Source: Streptomyces venezuelae (lineage in GTDB: Bacteria > Actinomycetota > Actinomycetes > Streptomycetales > Streptomycetaceae). Taken from it: a stretch of DNA of 64,000 nucleotides. Below the pieces are notes generated by a model. It worked only from the letters and a program-made list of their open reading frames with translations. It was not told where the DNA came from and did not search any database. The DNA lies in the NCBI RefSeq assembly GCF_008642355.1, contig NZ_CP029193.1:5728001-5792000 (forward strand), read 5' to 3'. The translations under genes were made by a program, and so were the position numbers. Every line of letters starts with the position of its first letter. Position 1 is the first letter of the stretch. Shown here one piece after another: positions 44,926 to 54,127 of the stretch.

Positions 44926-45696
44926 ATGACGAACGTCGACCCCCGCCCCCCGGCGCGACTGCGGCTCGACGCCGCCCTGGAGCGCCTCGCCGTCACCCTC
45001 CGCGGGGAGACCGCCCACCCGGACGAGGTCCAGTGCGTCTGCCACTGGGGACCCGACGAGGACGTCGAGCTGCTGCGGGTGCCGGACGTGGAACTCGACC
45101 CCGAACTGCTCGCCCGCACCTGGCAGGTCTGCGACTGGACCGACAAGCCCGCCATGACGCGTCGCATCCTGCCCCAGCTCGCCGTGCATCTCGTATACGG
45201 CCTGGTCGTACCGCCCCTGTACGGAATGGCCGAGGTAGGACACTTCCTGGCGAACGGCGCGTGGCAGGAGTGGCCCGCCGAGCAGGCCGCGTCCGTGGAG
45301 GAGTTCCTGCGCGCCTGGTGGGCGTGGACCCTCACACAGCCGGACCCGCCCGAGCCCGCGCACGAGATCTTCGCGCTGTGCACCGAGGCGTCCGGCACGC
45401 CCGACCCGTGGCTCGGCATATGGCAGCGGTCCACGGGCCCCGTCCCCGACCGCCACCTGGCCCTCGCGGTCACCGAGTGGGAGTACGAACTGCTCGGCGA
45501 CAACAGCCCCTGGTCGGAGCGGGAGGAGGACGAGCGGAAGCGGGTACGGCTCTCCGCCTGGCTCGTCCGCCACGCACCGCCCCGCCTGCGCGCCCATGGG
45601 GCCTCCGAGGACCTCCTGCACCGCGTACGGATCCTCGGCCTGGAGCTCCACTCCCGGTGGGACGATCCGCACTGGCCGGGGCACCGGTACGCCTGA
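44926..45696 (+). CDS. Conserved hypothetical protein next to the glucan locus
   Basis: A 256-residue soluble protein without signal or membrane segments. It is rich in Trp and acidic residues (ARTWQVCDWTDKPAMTRRIL, LRAWWAWTLTQPDPPEP, EYELLGDNSPWSEREEDER). Codon bias is normal and a GAAGG precedes the ATG by 8 bases, so it is a real gene, but I recognise no family or catalytic motif. Two Cys occur early in QCVCHWGPDED. It lies between the divergent glgE operon and glgP, on the glgP strand with 217 bp between, so a link to storage-glucan metabolism is possible but unproven. Confidence 0.75.
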   Translation: MTNVDPRPPARLRLDAALERLAVTLRGETAHPDEVQCVCHWGPDEDVELLRVPDVELDPELLARTWQVCDWTDKPAMTRRILPQLAVHLVYGLVVPPLYGMAEVGHFLANGAWQEWPAEQAASVEEFLRAWWAWTLTQPDPPEPAHEIFALCTEASGTPDPWLGIWQRSTGPVPDRHLALAVTEWEYELLGDNSPWSEREEDERKRVRLSAWLVRHAPPRLRAHGASEDLLHRVRILGLELHSRWDDPHWPGHRYA

Positions 45697-45913
45697 CCGC
45701 AGGCGCCCCGGGGACCCGGAACGTCGCGGGCGCTGCCCGGCGCGCGGGGCCGGGGGAGGTGACGCGGCCGGGGCCCGTGCCGGGAGCCCCGCCCGTCCCG
45801 CGCCGCCCGCCGCCCGCGCGCCCGTCCGCGCGCCGTGGTTCCTGAGGGCCGGTCACCGCTACCGTCGACGCGTAGGTCGATCTGTACGCATTCCCCGTAG
45901 AGGTGGAGTCGCT

Positions 45914-48544
45914 GTGAAGGCCATCCGTCGATTCACCGTACGTCCCGTCCTTCCCGAGCCCCTCGGCCGGCTCTCCGAGCTGGCCCGCAACCTGCGCTGG
46001 TCCTGGCATCCGCGCACCCGTGACCTGTTCAAGTCCGTCGACCCGAGGCAGTGGGAGGCGTCCGGCTGCGACCCCGTGCGGCTCCTCGGCCAGGTGCCGC
46101 CCGCCCGGCTCGACGAGCTCGCCCGCGACGAGGACTTCCTGCGGCGGCTCGGCGAGGCGGCCGACGACCTCCGCGCCTATGTGGAAGGGGAGCGCTGGTA
46201 CCAGGAGCAGGGCGGCGGTGAAGGGCCGCTGCCGCGCGCCGTCGCCTACTTCTCGCCCGAGTTCGGCATCACGGCCGCCCTTCCGCAGTACTCCGGCGGC
46301 CTCGGCATCCTCGCCGGTGACCACCTGAAGGCAGCGAGCGACCTCGGCGTGCCGCTCATCGGCGTCGGGCTCCTCTACCGGCACGGCTACTTCCGCCAGT
46401 CACTGTCCCACGACGCCTGGCAGCAGGAGCACTACCCCGTCCTCGACCCCAACGAGCTCCCCCTGGTCCTGCTGCGCGAGGCCGACGGCACCCCCGCCAT
46501 CGTGGCGCTCGCGCTGCCCGGCGGCCGGTCGCTGCGCGCCCACGTCTGGCAGGCGCAGGTCGGCCGCGTCCCGCTGCTGCTGCTCGACTCCGACGTCGAG
46601 GAGAACGACCCCGGCGAGCGCGACGTCACCGACCGGCTCTACGGCGGCGGCAGCGAGCACCGGCTGCTCCAGGAGATGCTCCTCGGCATCGGCGGGGTGC
46701 GGGCCGTGCGGGCGTACTGCCGTTTGACCGGGCACCCCGAACCCGAGGTCTTCCACACCAACGAAGGCCACGCCGGATTCCTCGGCCTCGAACGCATCCA
46801 CGAACTCGCCCAGCACGGTGTCGGCTTCGACGCCGCGCTCGAGAGCGTGCGCGCCGGGACCGTCTTCACCACGCACACGCCCGTGCCCGCCGGCATCGAC
46901 CGCTTCGACCGCGAGCTGGTCGCCCATCACTTCGGGCCCGGCGCCGAGCTGCCCCGCATCGACGCGGGGGACGTCCTGCGGCTCGGCATGGAGACGTACC
47001 CGGGAGGCGAGCCCAACCTCTTCAACATGGCGGTGATGGGCCTGCGGCTCGGCAGCCGCGCCAACGGCGTCAGCACCCTGCACGGCTCGGTGAGCCGTGA
47101 GATGTTCGCGGGCCTGTGGCCGGGCTTCGACGCGCAGGAGGTGCCGATCGCCTCCATCACCAACGGCGTGCACGCCCCGACCTGGGTGGCCCCCGAGGTC
47201 TTCCGGCTCGGCGCGCGCCAGATCGGCGAACGGCGCACCGAGGACGCGCTGTCCGTCGGCGGTTCCGACCGGTGGGACGCGGTGGCCGACATCCAGGACG
47301 CCGACATCTGGGAGCTCCGCCGCACCCTGCGCGAGCAGCTGGTGGAGGAGGTCAGGCGGCGCCTGTACGACTCGTGGCGCCAGCGCGGCGCCGCCACGGC
47401 CGAACTCGGCTGGATCGACGGCGTCCTCGACCCGGGCGTCCTCACCGTCGGCTTCGCCCGGCGCGTCCCCTCCTACAAACGCCTCACGCTGATGCTGCGC
47501 GACCGCGACCGGCTGATGGAGCTGCTCCGCCACCCGGAGCGGCCCGTGCAGATCGTCGTCGCGGGCAAGGCGCACCCGGCGGACGACGGCGGCAAGCGGC
47601 TCATCCAGGAGCTGGTCAGGTTCACCGACGACCCGCGGGTGCGCCGCCACATCGTGTTCCTGCCGGATTACGGCATGGCGATGGCGCAGAAGCTCTATCC
47701 GGGCTGCGACGTGTGGCTGAACAATCCGCTCCGGCCGCTGGAGGCGTGCGGGACGTCCGGGATGAAGGCGGCCCTGAACGGCTGCCTCAACCTCTCCGTC
47801 CTCGACGGCTGGTGGGACGAATGGTTCGAGCCGGACTTCGGCTGGGCCATCCCGACCGCGGACGGCGCCGCCACGGACGACGACCGCCGCGACGACCTGG
47901 AGGCCGCCGCGCTCTACGACCTGCTGGAGCGCCGCATCGCGCCCCGCTTCTACGAACAGGGCCCCGGCGGCCTGCCCGACCGCTGGATCGAGATGGTCCG
48001 CAGGACCCTGACCCGGCTCGGCCCGAAGGTCCTCGCGGGCCGCATGGTGCGCGAGTACGTGGAGCAGCTGTACGCGCCCGCCGCGCGGGCCCACCGCGCG
48101 CTGGACGCCACCGCCGCGGGCGAGCTCGCCGCCTGGAAGGCACGGGTGCGGGCGGCCTGGCCGCGGGTCGCCGTCGACCACGTCGAGGCGTCGGCGAGCG
48201 ACGCCACGGCGGAACTGGGCACGACGCTCTCCCTGCGGGTGCGGGTCCACCTCGGCGACCTGACGCCGGATGACGTGGAGGTGCAGGTCGTCGCGGGCCG
48301 CGTCGACCCGGAGGACCACCTCGCCGATCCGTCCCCGATGCCGCTGAAGCCGGTCAGCGGGCCGGACGTGGAGGGGCGGCGGGTGTACGAGGGCCCGCTC
48401 GCCCTGGACCGCACGGGCCCGTTCGGCTACACGGTGCGCATTCTGCCCGCGCACCGGCTGCTGGCGGGCGGGGCCGCGGAACTGGGGCTCGTGGCGGTCC
48501 CCTCGGAGGCGACGGGGGAGGAGGCGGGGGTGTTGATGCGGTGA
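45914..48544 (+). CDS. glgP: Alpha-glucan (glycogen/maltodextrin) phosphorylase
   Basis: Removes glucose units from glucan ends as glucose 1-phosphate, using PLP. 876 residues, the shorter GT35 class found in actinobacteria and archaea: N-terminal DUF3417-like segment (LARNLRWSWHPRTRDLF), AYFSPEFGITAALPQYSGGLGILAGDH, VFHTNEGHAGFLGLERI, FTTHTPVPAGIDRF, NGVHAPTWVAPE, and the PLP-Lys region EACGTSGMKAALNGCLNLS followed by DGWWDE. The GTG at 45914 is 5 bases after GGTGGAG. Divergent from glgE-treS-mak-glgB: with GlgB and GlgX it covers breakdown of the same polymer. Confidence 0.94.
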   Translation: MKAIRRFTVRPVLPEPLGRLSELARNLRWSWHPRTRDLFKSVDPRQWEASGCDPVRLLGQVPPARLDELARDEDFLRRLGEAADDLRAYVEGERWYQEQGGGEGPLPRAVAYFSPEFGITAALPQYSGGLGILAGDHLKAASDLGVPLIGVGLLYRHGYFRQSLSHDAWQQEHYPVLDPNELPLVLLREADGTPAIVALALPGGRSLRAHVWQAQVGRVPLLLLDSDVEENDPGERDVTDRLYGGGSEHRLLQEMLLGIGGVRAVRAYCRLTGHPEPEVFHTNEGHAGFLGLERIHELAQHGVGFDAALESVRAGTVFTTHTPVPAGIDRFDRELVAHHFGPGAELPRIDAGDVLRLGMETYPGGEPNLFNMAVMGLRLGSRANGVSTLHGSVSREMFAGLWPGFDAQEVPIASITNGVHAPTWVAPEVFRLGARQIGERRTEDALSVGGSDRWDAVADIQDADIWELRRTLREQLVEEVRRRLYDSWRQRGAATAELGWIDGVLDPGVLTVGFARRVPSYKRLTLMLRDRDRLMELLRHPERPVQIVVAGKAHPADDGGKRLIQELVRFTDDPRVRRHIVFLPDYGMAMAQKLYPGCDVWLNNPLRPLEACGTSGMKAALNGCLNLSVLDGWWDEWFEPDFGWAIPTADGAATDDDRRDDLEAAALYDLLERRIAPRFYEQGPGGLPDRWIEMVRRTLTRLGPKVLAGRMVREYVEQLYAPAARAHRALDATAAGELAAWKARVRAAWPRVAVDHVEASASDATAELGTTLSLRVRVHLGDLTPDDVEVQVVAGRVDPEDHLADPSPMPLKPVSGPDVEGRRVYEGPLALDRTGPFGYTVRILPAHRLLAGGAAELGLVAVPSEATGEEAGVLMR

Positions 48545-48656
48545 GAGGCTCCTGTGGAGTGGGGGGAGATCTCCGGCGGTAGGGGCCGAGAACGTGCTGT
48601 GGTGAAACCGTTGGGCGCTGAGGTGCGTCACGTCTCCCAGGAAGCACGCGCACCAC

Positions 48657-48684
48657 CGACAGCCGACAGCCGACAGCCGACAGC
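48657..48684. repeat. Four tandem copies of CGACAGC
   Basis: Four exact 7-bp units (28 bp) lie 102 bp upstream of the following small gene, in a 242-bp gap after glgP. A 7-bp period is not a multiple of three, so copy-number change would shift any frame crossing it; the unit looks like slippage-prone sequence. Confidence 0.7.
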
Positions 48685-48786
48685 TCGCCTGCGGTGCGCG
48701 TCTTCTACCAGCACGGGGGAATCAGCAGTGGCGCACCGTCCAGCCGATCGGCATGTACTCCCTGGACAAGGCGGGATGATGCGAGA

Positions 48787-49158
48787 ATGACCGGCTTCGA
48801 CATCACTGGGACGTCTGCCCCCTGGGTCCTCTTCGTGCCCCCGGGCGCACCTGAAACGGAGGGGCAGCCGGCCGCGCTGGAGGCGAAGGGCGGCCACGTC
48901 CACCACTTCGCCGCGGCGGACCTGATGACCGAGCAGGGCATCGCGTGCGTCATTCACGACGCGGATGCCCTGGTGGAAACGGAACACTTCCCCCTGTCCG
49001 TCTCCGTGCTCTGCCAAGGGGCGGACCGTGCGAACTCGGCGGTGGATCTGGACGGATTCCCTCCGGACAGGCCTGCTGTCGCCGAGCATGTCGTCTTCGA
49101 GTGCGGCGAGTTCGATCGGGAGGCGCAGGAGAAGGTCGCCCCCGGCGAATGGCACTGA
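48787..49158 (+). CDS. Small hypothetical protein
   Basis: A 123-residue acidic protein (starts MTGFDITGTSAPWVLFVPPG) with strands suggested by APWVLFVPPGAP, GHVHHFAAADL, IACVIHDADALV and HVVFECGEFDREAQEKV. No family recognised. The ribosome site is weak, so the start at 48787 is tentative; an upstream in-frame ATG would read through the repeat region. The next gene starts inside its last codons (10-bp overlap), suggesting co-translation of the two. Confidence 0.6.
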   Translation: MTGFDITGTSAPWVLFVPPGAPETEGQPAALEAKGGHVHHFAAADLMTEQGIACVIHDADALVETEHFPLSVSVLCQGADRANSAVDLDGFPPDRPAVAEHVVFECGEFDREAQEKVAPGEWH

Positions 49159-49568
49159 GTCCCGGGCACGCGAGCGTGTCCGCATGTCTGCGCGACCCCG
49201 ACGAAATGGCGGCCAAGACGGCCGTGGTCGCCCTCGTGGACAAGACGGCGTATGAAGTGGCCGGCCCCGAGGAGTTCCGGCGGTGGGCGGACGGAGTGCT
49301 GCCCGAGACCGAACGGCTCAAGACGGCGGCGTTCCGCGAGTTCATCCGCCGCCGCGTCGACGACTGGCTGCTCTGTCTGACCGTCAAGGACGGCCACGTA
49401 CCGACACCGGACGAGCTGGCGGAGGTCACCGACTGGATGCAGCGCCACCTCGCAGAGTTTTCGACGTCGCGGGCCGTGCTCGCCGTGGTCGCCGGGTCGG
49501 CCCGTACCAAGAAGACGCGGAACATCGCGAAGAACCGGGCCAACAGCCGCGAGCTCAGGGCGGAGTGA
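49149..49568 (+). CDS. Small basic hypothetical protein
   Basis: A 139-residue, mostly helical protein. The core reads EFRRWADGVLPETERLKTAA, FREFIRRRVDDWLLCLTVKD and ELAEVTDWMQRHLAEFSTSR; the C terminus is basic and Asn/Arg-rich (SARTKKTRNIAKNRANSREL), which could contact nucleic acid. No family recognised. Start taken at the ATG at 49149, overlapping the upstream stop by 10 bp; an ATG at 49206 is possible. A strong terminator follows directly. Confidence 0.6.
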   Translation: MALSPGHASVSACLRDPDEMAAKTAVVALVDKTAYEVAGPEEFRRWADGVLPETERLKTAAFREFIRRRVDDWLLCLTVKDGHVPTPDELAEVTDWMQRHLAEFSTSRAVLAVVAGSARTKKTRNIAKNRANSRELRAE

Positions 49569-49576
49569 ACGGAAAA

Positions 49577-49614
49577 GCGGCACCCGGGAGGAGGAAGGGC
49601 CCCCCGGGTGCCGC
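49577..49614. terminator. Bidirectional terminator
   Basis: GCGGCACCCGGG (49577-49588) pairs perfectly with CCCGGGTGCCGC (49603-49614), a 12-bp stem with a 14-base loop, between the convergent small gene and metalloprotease gene. AAAA precedes it, so U-rich sequence follows on the minus strand. Confidence 0.85.
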
Positions 49615-49630
49615 CCGTTGCGGTGACCGC

Positions 49631-51250
49631 TTACTTGACCGCGACGCCCGTCCACGCCGCGCCCACGGCCTTGACCTCGGCCGAGTCCGCGCCGTACAGG
49701 TCCGTCGCCGCCTTCAGCGTGCCCTCGCGGGCCGCCTTGTAGTCGGTCGTCGACGTGAAGTACGCCGTGAGGGCCTTGAACCAGATCTTCTCGGCCTTGT
49801 CGCGGCCGATGCCCTCGACCTTGGAGCCGTCGGCGGTCGGCGAGTCGTACTTGACGCCGTTGATCTCCTTCGCGCCGCTGCCCTCGGACAGCAGGTAGAA
49901 GAAGTGGTTGGCGATGCCCGAGGAGTAGTGGACGTCGACGTTGCCCGCGTCGGCGCTCCAGCTGTCCAGGGACTTGCCGTCCTTGGAGGGCTTGTCCATG
50001 TAGCGCAGCGGGGAGCCGTCGCCGTTGATGTCGATCTCTTCGCCGATGAGGTAGTCGCCGATGTCCTCGGGGCTCTTGGCGTTGAACTCGACGGAGGCGC
50101 CGAAGATGTCGGAGGTGGCCTCGTTCAGGCCGCCGGACTCGCCGCTGTACTCCATGTTGCCGGTCGCCGAGGTGACGCCGTGCGACATCTCGTGGGCCGC
50201 GACGTCGATCGAGGTGAGGGGCTTCTTGTTGCCCTCGCCGTCGCCGTACGTCATGCAGAAGCAGCTGTCGTCCCAGAAGGCGTTGACGTACGAGTCGCCG
50301 TAGTGGACGCGGGAGGTCGCGCCCTTGCCGTCGCCCTTGATGCCCTCGCGGCCGTGGACGGTCTTGTAGTAGTCCCAGGTGACCTGGGCGCCGTAGGCGG
50401 CGTCGACGGCGGCGGTCTGGGCGTCGTCCGGCTTGCCGTTGCCCCACGTGTCGTCGTCGTCCGTGAAGAGCTTGCCCTCGCCCTGGCCGTTCTCCAGGTT
50501 GAACGTGGAGTGGCCGCCGCGCGAGTCGTCGGTCAGGTCGAAGCCGCTGCTGCCCTTCTTGGAGCCGATCTCGACCTTGCCGCTGTACTGGCTGTTGCCG
50601 GTGCCGTTCTCGATGGCCTGACGCTCGAAGAGCTTCTTGCCGGTCGTGGCGTCGGTGATGACGTGCAGTCTGCTCGGCGTGCCGTCCTTCTGCATGCCGG
50701 TGACGACGGTTTCGTACGCGAGGACGGGCTTGCCGGAGGCTGCCCAGATCACCTTGCGCGGCGCCTGAGCGTCGGCCTTCGTGGTCTTCGCCCTGGCGGC
50801 GGTCGACTCAGCCGCCTTGGCGACGGAGGACTTGCCGAGCTTCGCGTCGGTGGAGGCGACCTTCACCGAGGCCTTGGTGGCCTTGGTGACGCTCTTCACC
50901 TTGCCGCTCTTGGCGGTGTGCACGACGAGGTCGCCGCCGAGGACGGGCAGGCCGTCGTAGGTGCGCTCGTAGCGGGTGTGCGTGGTGCCGTCGGCGTCCT
51001 TGACGACGTCGCGGACGACCAGCTTCTCCTTGGCGCCGAGGCCGATCCTGTCGGCGGTGGCCGCCGTGTCCGCGCTCGCGTCCTGCAGCAGGTCCGCGCG
51101 GGCCGTCGCCGAGAGGGCCACGGGCGCGCCGGACGCGGAGACGGGCTGCGCGGAGGCGCCGGTGGTCAGACCGGCGGCGAGCAGCGCTCCGGCGGCGACC
51201 GCGGTCGAGATCGCCAGCATCGAACGCTTACGGGATATGTGGGGGGTCAC
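49631..51250 (-). CDS. Secreted M4 neutral metalloprotease (thermolysin family)
   Basis: Secreted zinc endopeptidase made as a 539-residue preproenzyme. Signal peptide ~1-34 (AISTAVAAGALLAAGLTTGASA); propeptide with FTP/PepSY features (EKLVVRDVVKDADGTTHTRY, ERTYDGLPVLGGDLVVHT, GKPVLAYETVVTG); mature enzyme from ~220. Zinc ligands are His353 and His357 in HEMSHG and the Glu of GGLNEATSD; Glu354 is catalytic; the His of NVDVHYSSGIANH stabilises the intermediate. The GTG is 5 bases after AAGGAG. A larger paralogue lies immediately upstream, and both share an upstream DNA element. Confidence 0.95.
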   Translation of the reverse strand: MTPHISRKRSMLAISTAVAAGALLAAGLTTGASAQPVSASGAPVALSATARADLLQDASADTAATADRIGLGAKEKLVVRDVVKDADGTTHTRYERTYDGLPVLGGDLVVHTAKSGKVKSVTKATKASVKVASTDAKLGKSSVAKAAESTAARAKTTKADAQAPRKVIWAASGKPVLAYETVVTGMQKDGTPSRLHVITDATTGKKLFERQAIENGTGNSQYSGKVEIGSKKGSSGFDLTDDSRGGHSTFNLENGQGEGKLFTDDDDTWGNGKPDDAQTAAVDAAYGAQVTWDYYKTVHGREGIKGDGKGATSRVHYGDSYVNAFWDDSCFCMTYGDGEGNKKPLTSIDVAAHEMSHGVTSATGNMEYSGESGGLNEATSDIFGASVEFNAKSPEDIGDYLIGEEIDINGDGSPLRYMDKPSKDGKSLDSWSADAGNVDVHYSSGIANHFFYLLSEGSGAKEINGVKYDSPTADGSKVEGIGRDKAEKIWFKALTAYFTSTTDYKAAREGTLKAATDLYGADSAEVKAVGAAWTGVAVK

Positions 51251-51337
51251 GCAGGCTCCTTCTGTGGGGGAGCCCGGACGGTGTGGGTGTCCGTCCGGGC
51301 ATGAAAGATGCGGTGCGGGTGTGACTCGTGTGTGGTG

Positions 51338-51409
51338 CGAGGGAAGAGTGTCATTCGAGCCAGGTACATGTCATCCCTTGATCGCATGTTGGCCGGAAAT
51401 AGTTCGTTG
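51338..51409 (-). promoter_or_regulatory. Upstream element shared by both protease genes (copy 1)
   Basis: Two blocks: CGAGGGAAGAGTG (51338-51350) and a 21-bp block starting TTGGCCGGAA and ending CGTTG (51389-51409), separated by 38 bases, ~90-160 bp upstream of this protease start. The same two blocks recur with exactly the same 38-base spacing upstream of the paralogue. Conservation amid otherwise dissimilar sequence suggests a promoter/activator unit. Confidence 0.6.
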
Positions 51410-51469
51410 AGCGGGAGGCGAGGTACGCATTGCGAACAGTGCGTGAACTGTCTCCGAGCAGCAAGAAGC

Positions 51470-51506
51470 GCGCCGCCCCGGGGAGTTGAGTCACCCGGGG
51501 CGGCGC
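51470..51506 (-). terminator. Terminator of the larger M4 protease gene
   Basis: CGCCGCCCCGGG (51471-51482) and CCCGGGGCGGCG (51494-51505), with one more G-C pair outside, give a 13-bp perfect stem and 11-base loop, 29 bp after the gene's stop. Confidence 0.8.
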
Positions 51507-51535
51507 CGTCTGTCAGGCGGAGAACAAGCGTGGGC

Positions 51536-53611
51536 TTACGGGAAGGTGACCTTCCAGCTGTTGATGTAGCCCGTGTCCTGCCGCGCCACGTCCTGGACGC
51601 GCAGCTTCCAGGTGCCGTTGGCCACCTCGGACGACGCGTTGACCGTGTAGGTCTCCTTGACGTTGTCCGCGGAGTCCGAGGAACTGGCCGGCTTCAGCGG
51701 GTAGACCGTCCCGTCGGGGGCGAGCAGGTCGACCTTCAGGTCACCGCGCCACGTGTGCACGATGTCGACGCCGACCTTGAGGGCGCTCGGCGCGTTGCCG
51801 GTGCGGCCCGTGACGTTGACGGAGGAGGTCACCGCGGCGCCGGCGTCCGGAATGGCGACGTCCGTGGTGTTCTCGAAGGACGTCCCGGGGGGCTCCTCGC
51901 CGCCCGGCCGGCTGCCGACGTTCACGGCCGCCCAGGCGTGGGCGACGGCCTTGTACTCGTTGCTGGTGGTGCCGTACAGCTCACCGGCCACCGCGAGCGT
52001 CCCGGTGCGGGCCGCCGCGTAGTTGGTGGTCGTGGTGAACTTCGTGGTGAGCGCCTTGAACCAGATCAGCGAGGCCTTGTCACGGCCGATGCCGGTCACC
52101 GGCAGGCCGTCGGAGGTCGGCGAGTCGTACTGGACGCCGTTGATCTCCTTCTTGCCGCTGCCCTCGCTCAGCAGGTAGTAGAAGTGGTTGGCGACACCCG
52201 ACGAGTAGTGCACGTCGATGTTGCCGATCCCGGAGTACCAGGAGTCCTTGGACGAGCCGTCCTTGGAGGGCTTGTCCATGTAGCGCAGCGGGCTGCCGTC
52301 GCCGTTGATGTCGATCTTCTCGCCGACGTAGTAGTCGCCCTTGTCCGAGGCGTTGTTGGCGTTGAACTCCACCGCCGCCGCGAAGATGTCGGAGGTGGCC
52401 TCGTTCAGGCCGCCGGACTCCCCGCTGTAGGTCATGTTGCCGGTCGCGGCCGTCACGCCGTGCGTCATCTCGTGCGCCGCGACGTCGATCGAGGTGAGCG
52501 GCTTGGCGTTGCCCGAGCCGTCGCCGTACGTCATGCAGAAGCAGGCGTCCGACCAGAAGGCGTTGACGTAGTTGTTGCCGTAGTGGACCCGGGAGTACGC
52601 GCCGACACCGTCGCCGCGGATACCGCTGCGGCCGTGCACGTTCTTGTAGTAGTCCCAGGTGAGGGCCGCGCCGTAGTGCGCGTCGGCGCCGGCGGTCTCC
52701 AGGTTGGAGGCCTGGCCGTTGCCCCAGACGTCGTCCGGGCCCGTGAAGAGGGTGCCGGTGCCCGACGTGCCGCGGTTCAGGTTGTACGTCTTGTGGTTGC
52801 CGCGTCCCGTGTCGGTGAGCGTGTAGTTCGACCCCGACTGGGCCGTGCCCAGGGTGACCTGGCCGCTGTACTGCGTGTTGCCGGTGCCGTTCTCGATGCC
52901 CTGCCACTGGAAGAGCTTCTTGCCGGTGGCGGCGTCCGTGATGACGTGCAGCTCGTTCGGGGTGCCGTCGTGCTGCAGCCCGCCGACCACGGTCTCGTAC
53001 GCGAGGGTCGGCGCGCCCTTGGCCATCCACACGACCTTGCGCGGCGCCCGGTCCGCGTCGGTCTTCTTCGAGCCCTCGGCCCTCGCCGCGCCGAGCGCCT
53101 GCTTCTCGGCGGCCGATGCCTTGATGTCGGCGCTGGTGTCGACGCCCTTGAGCTGCGTCTTCACCGCCTTGGTGACGCCCTCGGTCTTCCCGGACTTCGC
53201 GGTGTCGACCACGAGGTCGCCGCCGAGGACGGGCAGGCCGTCGTAGGTGCGCTCGTAGCGGGTGTGGACGGTCCCGTCACGGTCCTTGGTGACGTCGCGG
53301 ACGACCAGCTTCTCCTTGGCGCCGAGACCCAGGTCCTCGGCGGTCTCCGCCTTGGTGGCGTTGGCGTCGCGGATGAGCTCCGCACGCTGGGCGGGGGAGA
53401 GCTTGGCGGCCAGGGCGCCGGGGTCGACCTTGCCGAGCTTCTGGGCCGCGGCGGGGGTGGCCTTGGCGGCCGGGTCGTCGGCCGAAGCGGGGCCCGCCTG
53501 GACAGCCACGGCCAGGAGCGCGGCGACGGCGGAGAGGGCACCGGCGGCGGTCGCACGGGTGCGGACCGAACGAGTGCGGGGGGCGTGTCTGTGGGAGGTG
53601 TTTCTCAACAC
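51536..53611 (-). CDS. Secreted M4 metalloprotease with C-terminal P domain
   Basis: A 691-residue paralogue of the neighbouring protease. Signal peptide ~15-45; FTP/PepSY propeptide; catalytic domain with HEMTHG, GGLNEATSD and NIDVHYSSGVANH; then, after GSRPGGEEPPGTS, a ~120-residue P/proprotein-convertase domain (DVAIPDAGAAVTSSVNVTG, DIVHTWRGDLKVDLLAPDG, GTWKLRVQDVA, ending YINSWKVTF). P domains often aid folding or binding to protein substrates. The start is a GTG at 53611 only 3 bases after AAGGAG; the next codon, TTG at 53608, has better spacing and may be used. Secreted nutrient-scavenging enzyme. Confidence 0.95.
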   Translation of the reverse strand: MLRNTSHRHAPRTRSVRTRATAAGALSAVAALLAVAVQAGPASADDPAAKATPAAAQKLGKVDPGALAAKLSPAQRAELIRDANATKAETAEDLGLGAKEKLVVRDVTKDRDGTVHTRYERTYDGLPVLGGDLVVDTAKSGKTEGVTKAVKTQLKGVDTSADIKASAAEKQALGAARAEGSKKTDADRAPRKVVWMAKGAPTLAYETVVGGLQHDGTPNELHVITDAATGKKLFQWQGIENGTGNTQYSGQVTLGTAQSGSNYTLTDTGRGNHKTYNLNRGTSGTGTLFTGPDDVWGNGQASNLETAGADAHYGAALTWDYYKNVHGRSGIRGDGVGAYSRVHYGNNYVNAFWSDACFCMTYGDGSGNAKPLTSIDVAAHEMTHGVTAATGNMTYSGESGGLNEATSDIFAAAVEFNANNASDKGDYYVGEKIDINGDGSPLRYMDKPSKDGSSKDSWYSGIGNIDVHYSSGVANHFYYLLSEGSGKKEINGVQYDSPTSDGLPVTGIGRDKASLIWFKALTTKFTTTTNYAAARTGTLAVAGELYGTTSNEYKAVAHAWAAVNVGSRPGGEEPPGTSFENTTDVAIPDAGAAVTSSVNVTGRTGNAPSALKVGVDIVHTWRGDLKVDLLAPDGTVYPLKPASSSDSADNVKETYTVNASSEVANGTWKLRVQDVARQDTGYINSWKVTFP

Positions 53612-54127
53612 GGACTCCTTCTGCGCGGCCGCGGGGATGCGCGGCCAGAGCTACCGGGCGGTTGGGTCGCCGTCCGGGCAGAGCAAGGCGGAACGCAGAA
53701 CTGGGCGGTGCACAACGGGTGTTGCGTGAAGAGAAACCGTCGCCTTGTTGAAAGTCGTGCGGCGGTCGAGGGGAAGAGTGGCACCAGAGGGCCCCTGTTG
53801 TCAGGTGCGCATCAGTAGTTGGCCGGAATCAGTCCGTTGGCCGGTGGCGGGCGTTCGCTATCCGGAGTCGTGGCCGACGGCCGCCGACGGGCGTCCGGGG
53901 AGCGTAGGGCGGCTGAAAGTCCGCACGTCACGCTCGCCCGGCAGTACCGTGCGGAACCCTGTTCGAGAGCGGTGTGCGTCGCGGCGACCGTCGACGCATG
54001 GCCGTATTTCGTCGGTGGTCCAGTCCTGTGATGCGCGCGGCGGAGCACACCGGATGTCCCCTTTGCCGCCGATCGGTCGCAGAGCCCGTGTCATGACCCC
54101 GGCCCGGCGGCGACCACCCGGCCGGGG
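53612..54127. other. 516-bp intergenic region upstream of the P-domain protease
   Basis: No gene is evident: frames crossing it are short, overlapping and without ribosome sites. It holds the shared protease element and, at the right end, most of a large hairpin. The long leader suggests control of the protease by several inputs. Confidence 0.6.
53767..53839 (-). promoter_or_regulatory. Upstream element shared by both protease genes (copy 2)
   Basis: CGAGGGGAAGAGTG (53767-53780) and a 21-bp block starting TTGGCCGGAA and ending CGTTG (53819-53839), spaced 38 bases apart as in copy 1; the second blocks match at 18 of 21 positions. It lies ~155-230 bp upstream of the P-domain protease start. 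Confidence 0.6.

Noticed and set aside
44543..44929. 128-codon plus-strand frame in the glgE upstream region
   Set aside because: Atypical codon use, no ribosome site, and it overlaps the putative glgE promoter.
48628..49185. Minus-strand 185-codon frame over the two small genes
   Set aside because: No ribosome site and Arg-rich shadow composition; the plus-strand frames have better codon bias and overlap like an operon.
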